A DNA stretch of 64,000 nt. Origin: an uncultured Pseudomonadales bacterium (GTDB lineage: Bacteria; Pseudomonadota; Gammaproteobacteria; Pseudomonadales; Azotimanducaceae). Below the pieces are notes generated by a model. It was not told the DNA's origin and made no database searches. It saw nothing but the letters and a program-made list of their open reading frames with translations. Positions within the stretch are counted from its first letter, which is position 1. Every line of letters begins with the position of its first letter. Positions 58,911 to 64,000 of this stretch are shown in pieces. The position numbers were made by a program, and so were the translations under genes. The stretch spans positions 3,633,154-3,697,153 of the forward strand of contig OY282447.1 of assembly GCA_958296165.1 (NCBI GenBank), given 5' to 3'.

Positions 58911-59821
58911 ACGTGGCCGTTACCGGCGCCACCGGCATCGTCGGGCGCTTCGTCGTCCAACGGCTGCGCGAACAAGGCGCCCAAGTACGCATGCTCGTGC
59001 GCTCCGGCAGCGATCTCGGCGGCTTGGCCGATCTCGACCGGGTCACCGGCGATTTGACGGACGACGTTGCCGTGCGGCGTCTCTTGGATGGTGCCAGCGC
59101 TTTGGTGCACTGCGCCTACGAGCACGTTCGAGGACGCTATCGGGGCGGCGAAGGCGACGACCGAGGGCGCTTCTGGCAAGCCAATCTGCTCGCCGGCGTA
59201 GAGTTGATGGAGCGCGCTCGCGCCGCCGGGATTGCGCGCCTCGTGCTGCTGTCCAGCCGTGCTGTGTACGGGCATCGGTCGCCGGTGCAAGGATGGGTGG
59301 CCGACGACGACCGAGCGGTGCCAGACACCCACTACGGCGCTCTCAAACTCGCTTTGGAGGCACATGCCAGCGCGTTCTCCGCCGTCGACGGCGTGTGCTA
59401 CGCGAGCTTGCGACCCACCGGCGTATACGGCATCACGCATCCGGTCGAACGCAGCAAGTGGTTCGATTTGGCGCACGCCGTGCTGCACGGCAAACCACTG
59501 CCTCGGGTGCGCTTGAGTACGGAGGTCCACGGTGTGGACGTTGCCGCCGCGGTCTGGCTGTTGCTGACGGCACCGGCAGAGGACGTCGCCGGCCGTTCCT
59601 TCAACTGTTCAGACCTGGTGGTGGACACGCGCACGGTAATGGCGCGACTGGCCACCCGACTGGGGCGACGAGCGGAGCTTCCGGCCGCGGCTGTAGCGCG
59701 GCTTCGGCAGCCGATGCACACGCCGGCATTGCGGGCGCTGGGTTGGCAGCCGGGCGGTGAACCGCTGCTCGCGAGGACAATCGACGAACTGGCGGATTGC
59801 GCACTGCGGATGGCGGCTTAA
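58907..59821 (+). CDS. NAD(P)-dependent epimerase/dehydratase
   Basis: A 304-aa extended SDR. The NAD motif is VAVTGATGIVGRFVVQRLRE, then SALVHCAYEHVRGRYRGGEG, the Ser of the active site in RLVLLSSRAVYGHRSPVQG and the Tyr-x3-Lys in THYGALKLALEAHASA, followed by ASLRPTGVYGITHP. The ATG at 58907 overlaps the GT8 stop (ATGA), so it is the third gene of the same unit after the SqdB-like and GT8 genes. It probably tailors a nucleotide sugar in the same pathway. The precise reaction is not known. Confidence 0.87.
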   Translation: MNVAVTGATGIVGRFVVQRLREQGAQVRMLVRSGSDLGGLADLDRVTGDLTDDVAVRRLLDGASALVHCAYEHVRGRYRGGEGDDRGRFWQANLLAGVELMERARAAGIARLVLLSSRAVYGHRSPVQGWVADDDRAVPDTHYGALKLALEAHASAFSAVDGVCYASLRPTGVYGITHPVERSKWFDLAHAVLHGKPLPRVRLSTEVHGVDVAAAVWLLLTAPAEDVAGRSFNCSDLVVDTRTVMARLATRLGRRAELPAAAVARLRQPMHTPALRALGWQPGGEPLLARTIDELADCALRMAA

Positions 59822-59861
59822 GGCAGCAAGGCCACTCCTGCCTTCTCCACTACCTACATCC

Positions 59862-60260
59862 CTATGGTGTTGAAGATGGACCGATTCGGAATCGTCGTAT
59901 AGGGGCGACATCGCTGCGTTTCCACAACCAGTATGCGGCCCCGGCCATCAGTGGAGCAATTGTTATCGCATGGAATCCCAACATCCACCGGTCACGCGAG
60001 TTCATCTGATAGTCGGACGGCGAATCGCATTGGACAGACCACCAAGTGCCAATGAGTTCGACTAGCAAAGTAGTGGATGGAATCGCTAGCATAGCCAGCA
60101 AGAATAAGGCAAAGCGTATGTCACCTATCTCACCTACCTCTTTGCTGTTGCTTTCGACTTTCGATGTCACAGTCGTAAACATCGCCAAGATGATTCCCGT
60201 TACTATGTAAATCGGAATAGGTGGGAAACACTCGTTCACGTCGCTGCTACCGCGTGGCAT
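59862..60260 (-). CDS. Hypothetical membrane protein (132 aa)
   Basis: A small protein with three likely membrane helices: PPIPIYIVTGIILAMFTTVT, then LFLLAMLAIPSTTLLVELIG, and FHAITIAPLMAGAAYWLWK. Between them lie a charged loop (KVESNSKEVGEIGDIR) and a short Cys-bearing loop. It overlaps the 3' end of the upstream gene by 25 bases, so the two are cotranscribed. No family is recognised. Lower GC and more AT codons than the neighbours hint at acquired DNA. Confidence 0.6.
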   Translation of the reverse strand: MPRGSSDVNECFPPIPIYIVTGIILAMFTTVTSKVESNSKEVGEIGDIRFALFLLAMLAIPSTTLLVELIGTWWSVQCDSPSDYQMNSRDRWMLGFHAITIAPLMAGAAYWLWKRSDVAPIRRFRIGPSSTP

Positions 60261-60823
60261 CTGGTGTCCGTCTCAAACCGACTCAAATACTCGCCGAACG
60301 CAACCAGCCTCGTTCTTGGTTTGGCTGCGGAGCAATCCAACAGCTTGAATCGTCGTTCCGGTTGACCGTGGCCATGCGATGAAAGGTGGCCCACCACGCC
60401 TTCATCTGCAATTTTGTAATGAATGTCGTCTAGCGGCCTAGAGCCACGACGATACCACACCTTGAAGCGGTCCGGATATTCGGATCTCATGGACCGAACC
60501 AATTCAAGGTCGTCTTCATCGTTGAAGAGGCACTTGACGACAAGAACCTTGTTGCGGCTCAAGCGATTGCGTACAGCTTCAGTTACGCGCTCGTCGTCGT
60601 AGATTGTCCGACACATCTTGTTGCCGTCATCGTAGATGACTAGAGTCCTTTGTGCTCTCTCGAATATGTCAATGAACGTCGTTGCAGCTGTGTCGTCGTC
60701 ATTGACGCCGCTTTGCACTCTGACGTTCACGCTGTCCCAATGCCGCCAGCATATTGCAATTGCGGGCAAGACCGTAACGACAACGACAACAAGCGTGATG
60801 GTGACTGCATCAACCGAGTCCAT
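60236..60823 (-). CDS. Membrane-anchored protein with a PLD-like HxK...D segment
   Basis: A 195-aa protein. One N-terminal helix (ITLVVVVVTVLPAIAICW) anchors it; the rest is a soluble domain. The region RTLVIYDDGNKMCRTIYDDE and KVLVVKCLFNDEDDLELVRS looks like an alpha/beta fold, and DDIHYKIADEGVVGHLSSHG resembles the HxK...D half of a phospholipase-D/HKD motif, with only one such motif visible. ATG 60823 fits; 60844 is possible. It is coupled to the 132-aa membrane protein downstream. Base composition is lower in GC than nearby genes. A membrane-linked nuclease or lipase is a guess. Confidence 0.55.
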   Translation of the reverse strand: MDSVDAVTITLVVVVVTVLPAIAICWRHWDSVNVRVQSGVNDDDTAATTFIDIFERAQRTLVIYDDGNKMCRTIYDDERVTEAVRNRLSRNKVLVVKCLFNDEDDLELVRSMRSEYPDRFKVWYRRGSRPLDDIHYKIADEGVVGHLSSHGHGQPERRFKLLDCSAAKPRTRLVAFGEYLSRFETDTRCHAVAAT

Positions 60824-60844
60824 GTTCCTGTCCTTCCTAGGCAT

Positions 60845-61396
60845 CTAGGCCGTGTGTGGCCTAAGTATCACAAGAGGTTCTTGCGCGGACTCTGACGTGC
60901 GTGGTCGGTTCACGTCCAGCGAGCGCTCCTTGGAGATCGTCCCTCCCGAGCCAGCCTAACGCCAGCCGAAAGCTATGCTGTTCGGCATCTGATGCCCATG
61001 AGTCGTTCCCCGGCGCCGTTGACGACACGGATCATTTGCGTTGCTGCGCCGTTTGTCAACACTGCGGAGGTGAACATAAGACAACGCAAAAGTCATGCCA
61101 TCCACCTTTCGGTCTAGCGGATCGCGCTGTAGACACTCGATCCGGCACGGTGCCGGGCCGTTGAAGCCATCACGCAAGCTGCGAGAGTTCCTGCCTATTC
61201 GCCGAGGCGCTAGGAGCTACCCTTTGCCCGGGTCTGAACGCGGCTGTTGTATTCGGCAGGTAGCCCGACTAGGCGGGATGCCTGTGTTGGCTTCGTGCAG
61301 TAATGTACGAGATTGCCGCACGGCAGCCAACCCCTTCGCGGGTGTACCATTGCCGCCGTCGCCAACCGCACGGAAGCTAGCCGGCAAGGAGGGATC
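60845..61396. other. 550-base stretch without a recognisable gene
   Basis: Short frames on both strands lack family resemblance. No tRNA or strong terminator was seen. The last 100 bases must contain the aminotransferase promoter. It may mark the border of the acquired membrane-protein pair. Confidence 0.4.
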
Positions 61397-62656
61397 GTGG
61401 CTGCCAGCGAACCAAGCCCCGTGACGCCCTTCGTGGCGCCGCGCCGGGCTGTTCTGAAATCCACCAAGCTAGCGGATGTCTGCTACGAGATCCGTGGGCC
61501 GGTGGTGGATGAGGCGCAGCGGCTCGACGAAGAAGGCCATCGCATCCTGAAGCTGCACCTCGGCAATCCGGCCCCGTTCGGCCTCGAAGCGCCGGAGGAG
61601 ATCGTGCGCGACGTCATCCACCACCTGCCGGCCTCGCAAGGCTATTGCGACTCGAAGGGCTTGTATTCGGCCCGCAAAGCGGTGATGCAGGAGTGCCAGC
61701 GGCAAGGCATTCGCGCCGTGGACATCGACGACATCATCATCGGCAACGGCGTGAGCGAGCTGATATGCATGAGCATGCAGGCGCTCTTGAACGATGGCGA
61801 CGAAATCCTGCTGCCAGCGCCGGACTATCCGTTGTGGACGGCCGCGGTGCGCTTGGCCGGCGGCGTAGCCGTTCACTATCGGTGCGACGAGAGCGCCGGT
61901 TGGGCGCCGGACCTAGACGACATCCGCGCCAAGACCACCAGCCGCAGCCGTGGCATCGTGGTCATCAACCCCAACAACCCCACCGGCGCGGTCTACCCGC
62001 GCCAGGCGCTCGATGACATTACGGATTGGGCGCGGCGGCGCGGCCTAGTGCAGTTCGCGGACGAAATCTACTCCAAGATCGTCTACGACAACGCCGTCCA
62101 CCATCCCTTGGCGGCGCTCTCGGACGATGTGCTCACAGTCACGTTCAACGGCCTCTCCAAGGCCTACCGCGTGGCTGGGTTCCGCTCCGGCTGGATGGTC
62201 GTCAGCGGCCCCACGGAACACGCCAGAGACTATCTGGAAGGCCTGAACATCCTGGCCTCCATGCGCTTGTGCGCCAACGTGCCGGCCCAGCACGCCATCC
62301 AGACCGCGCTCGGCGGCTACCAGAGCATCAACGAATACATCGTGCCGGGCGGGCGCCTCTACGAGCAGCGCCGCGTCGCCCACTCCATGCTCAACCAGAT
62401 CGAAGGCGTGAGCTGCGTCGAGCCGGCCGGCGCCCTGTATGCCTTCCCGAAGCTGGATCGGCAGCGCTTCAACATCCAGGACGACGAGCGTTTCGTGCTC
62501 GATCTCTTGCGCGAGGAGCAGATCCTCGTCATCCAGGGCAGCGCCTTCAACCTCGACGACAGCGACCACTTCCGGCTCGTGTTTCTGCCGCAGGCGGATG
62601 AATTGCGCAACGCCCTCGCCCGCATCGGCGAGTTCTTGGCCACCTATCGCCAATAG
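61397..62656 (+). CDS. AlaA-like PLP aminotransferase
   Basis: A 419-aa fold-type I aminotransferase. PLP-binding Lys is in VTFNGLSKAYRVAGFRSGWM, with other class I elements GNGVSELICMSMQALLNDGD, VVINPNNPTGAVYPRQALDD and QFADEIYSKIVYD. The N-terminal ADVCYEIRGPVVDEAQRLDE and LHLGNPAPFGLEAPEEI match AlaA/YfbQ-type glutamate-pyruvate aminotransferases. Start is a GTG at 61397 after AAGGAGGGA. Convergent with the GT2 gene, overlapping by 13 bases. Confidence 0.92.
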   Translation: MAASEPSPVTPFVAPRRAVLKSTKLADVCYEIRGPVVDEAQRLDEEGHRILKLHLGNPAPFGLEAPEEIVRDVIHHLPASQGYCDSKGLYSARKAVMQECQRQGIRAVDIDDIIIGNGVSELICMSMQALLNDGDEILLPAPDYPLWTAAVRLAGGVAVHYRCDESAGWAPDLDDIRAKTTSRSRGIVVINPNNPTGAVYPRQALDDITDWARRRGLVQFADEIYSKIVYDNAVHHPLAALSDDVLTVTFNGLSKAYRVAGFRSGWMVVSGPTEHARDYLEGLNILASMRLCANVPAQHAIQTALGGYQSINEYIVPGGRLYEQRRVAHSMLNQIEGVSCVEPAGALYAFPKLDRQRFNIQDDERFVLDLLREEQILVIQGSAFNLDDSDHFRLVFLPQADELRNALARIGEFLATYRQ

Positions 62657-63384
62657 GATCCGCTGCGCCGCGCCTGCCGCCAGCGCAGCTTGACGATCAT
62701 CGAGAGGATGCCGAGGCTGGCCCCCACGATGCCGGCGAGCGTGCCGCCTACCTTGGATTTGCCGAACCGCCGCCGCCGCGTGTCCACTGGCACCTCGGCG
62801 ATCCGCAGGCGATGCTGGATGGCCTTGACCTGCATCTCCACGGTCCAGCCGTACAACCGATCCTGCATGTCGATGCGGCGCAGGGCGTCAGTGCGTATCG
62901 CCCGATACGGGCCCAGATCCGTGATGTGCGCCGACCAGAGCTGGCGAATGAGCAGGCTGGCGACGCGGTTGCCCAAGGTCTGCGGCAACGACAGCGCCCC
63001 GGCTGCGCGGCGGCCCAGGGAGCGCGAACCAATGGCGAGGTCTGCGCCGTCGGCCAGTGCGTCGAGCAGCCGCGGCGCCTGCGCTGCGTCGAACGAACCG
63101 TCGCCGTCGCAGAACAGCACGACGTCCGCAGGCCGGATGGCGGCCAATGCAGTCAAGCAGGCGATGCCGTAGCCCGGCGTAGGCTGGTACACAACGCGCG
63201 CGCCGGCTTGCTCGGCACAGCGCGCCGTCGCGTCGGACGAGCCGTTGTCGCAGACGACGAAATCGTCGATCAACGGCGCTCCGGCAACGTCGCGCAACGC
63301 CAGCAGTTCGCCGACCACCGCGCCGATGTTGCCCTCCTCATCGCGCGCTGGCACCACCGCGGCGACAGTTAGGTTGCGGTACAT
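62644..63384 (-). CDS. GT2-family glycosyltransferase, polyprenyl-phosphate type
   Basis: A 246-aa GT2 enzyme resembling dolichyl/undecaprenyl-phosphate glycosyltransferases. Features are AAVVPARDEEGNIGAVVGEL, the nucleotide-binding VVCDNGSSDATARCAEQAGA, DxD in VVLFCDGDGSFDAAQAPRLL and the acceptor-side LGPYRAIRTDALRRIDMQDR. A hydrophobic segment near the end (GTLAGIVGASLGILSMIVKL) may dip into the membrane. It overlaps the next gene by 16 bases, so they form an operon; the GT2 product may feed the membrane glycosyltransferase. Confidence 0.9.
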   Translation of the reverse strand: MYRNLTVAAVVPARDEEGNIGAVVGELLALRDVAGAPLIDDFVVCDNGSSDATARCAEQAGARVVYQPTPGYGIACLTALAAIRPADVVLFCDGDGSFDAAQAPRLLDALADGADLAIGSRSLGRRAAGALSLPQTLGNRVASLLIRQLWSAHITDLGPYRAIRTDALRRIDMQDRLYGWTVEMQVKAIQHRLRIAEVPVDTRRRRFGKSKVGGTLAGIVGASLGILSMIVKLRWRQARRSGSYWR

Positions 63385-64000
63385 CGGCTCCTCCGCCTAC
63401 GCAGCAAATCCCAGCCGAGCGCGACCGCCACGGCGCCGAACTCCAATGGCTGCACCCAAAACGGATGCGCGTAGGGATGCAACTGCAAGTCCGGCAAGTT
63501 CAAGCCCGTCACATAGGAGAGCAGCAAGACCACCGAGGCGGTCCACGCCCACGCGCTTGGATAGATCGCCGCGAAAGGCAGCAGCCAGACGAAATACCAA
63601 GGGTTCACCACCGGCGCGAGAAACAGCGTGGCGCCGTAGATCCAGTCGCCGCGCGGCACGGCGTCGATGGCGCGCCGCTGCCGCCGGTAGCACCACAGCC
63701 AGAAGCCGAGCAGCGCCAAGCCGGCCGCCAAGCGGGCGTGGAAGCTCGACAGCGGCACGGCCAGCAAGGCGAACAGCGCGGAGTTGAACTGCCACTCCAG
63801 CGCGAACACGGCGGTGGTCGCCAGGCCCGAACCGCCGAGCAGTGCGAACGGCGCATAGATCAGCGCCAGCACACCGACGAAGATCGCCCAGTGGATCAAC
63901 CGGCCGCGAATCAAAACGAACGGCGCCAGCAGCAAGGCGAAGATCTTGGCCCCCGCCGCCAGCGCCAGGCAGACGGCCGCGCTGCGCAGATGCTTGCCGT
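63369..64000 (-). CDS. Polytopic membrane glycosyltransferase, GT87/DUF2029-like (5' partial)
   Basis: The frame is open to the right edge, so the start is beyond the window. At least six hydrophobic segments are visible, including IHWAIFVGVLALIYAPFALL, LAAGLALLGFWLWCYR, LAPVVNPWYFVWLLPFAAIY and WAWTASVVLLLSYVTGLN. The pattern NPWYFVWLLPF and the repeated Trp/Tyr at helix ends fit GT-C mannosyltransferases such as GT87. It overlaps the GT2 gene, which would make the lipid-linked sugar donor that such enzymes use. Confidence 0.75.
   Translation of the reverse strand, partial: GKHLRSAAVCLALAAGAKIFALLLAPFVLIRGRLIHWAIFVGVLALIYAPFALLGGSGLATTAVFALEWQFNSALFALLAVPLSSFHARLAAGLALLGFWLWCYRRQRRAIDAVPRGDWIYGATLFLAPVVNPWYFVWLLPFAAIYPSAWAWTASVVLLLSYVTGLNLPDLQLHPYAHPFWVQPLEFGAVAVALGWDLLRRRRSRCTAT

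Overview
The window is GC-rich, densely coded bacterial DNA with frequent GTG and TTG starts. A gammaproteobacterium is the best guess. The yifB/comM gene beside torF-glnK-amtB, a cytochrome c5, a BolA protein and a TonB-dependent receptor all fit, but no rRNA or other phylogenetic marker is present to settle it. No tRNA or rRNA gene was recognised. Many genes look like those of free-living or host-associated marine lineages: three phytanoyl-CoA dioxygenase-like proteins, a DmdC-like acyl-CoA dehydrogenase, a fused indolepyruvate oxidoreductase and a UDP-sulfoquinovose synthase-like enzyme.

Region 1 (1-11.3 kb) is an accessory, defence-rich stretch. It holds a partial membrane protein with pentapeptide repeats, a decayed IS1595-type transposase, a 457-aa unknown protein, a McrBC-type restriction pair with two small genes upstream (one frameshifted), a truncated gene, a uracil-DNA-glycosylase-like protein, a double alpha/beta hydrolase, a PIN-domain pair and a HEPN-like pair. 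Region 2 (11.4-19.6 kb) reads as one catabolic locus: an isochorismatase-family amidohydrolase, two CE4/PuuE-like hydrolases, a GntR/FCD regulator, then a class III CoA-transferase, an HMG-CoA-lyase-family enzyme and a TonB-dependent receptor. The regulator is flanked by two related operator-like dyads. The enzyme order suggests hydrolysis of a cyclic imide or ureide to a dicarboxylate, CoA activation and C-C cleavage; this is inference.

Region 3 (19.6-25.3 kb) is a second mobile/defence block: vapB with a stub of vapC, an XRE-ImmA/IrrE plus PIN pair, a retropepsin-like protease, a DUF4143 ATPase and an AbiE type IV toxin-antitoxin pair. Region 4 (25.4-35 kb) is metabolic: HisN-like phosphatase, a Dyp-peroxidase and PhyH overlapping pair, rhodanese, acyl-CoA dehydrogenase/VOC/SDR in one direction, a PhyH protein, a PP2C phosphatase, BolA and TrhO. 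Region 5 (35-40.7 kb) has an Lrp regulator divergent from the fused indolepyruvate:ferredoxin oxidoreductase, an outer-membrane barrel and cytochrome c5.

Region 6 (40.7-45.2 kb) is the nitrogen locus. Between divergent yifB/comM and torF-glnK-amtB lie NtrC-like dyads, then exactly seven perfect copies of a 21-bp unit. Each copy carries a sigma-54 -24 element and the -12 GC dinucleotide at correct spacing; the last copy runs into the best full promoter match. This is the most unusual structure seen here. A strong intrinsic terminator closes the operon.

Region 7 (45.2-64 kb) holds a PhyH protein, a secreted epoxide-hydrolase-like enzyme, an alkyl-DHAP-synthase-like flavoprotein, a convergent restriction-modification pair inserted between degenerate direct repeats, small conserved genes, a cyclase, an acyl-CoA dehydrogenase, class I fumarase, a sulfoquinovose synthase/GT8/epimerase run, two unknown membrane proteins, an AlaA-like aminotransferase and two envelope glycosyltransferases, the last cut by the window edge.
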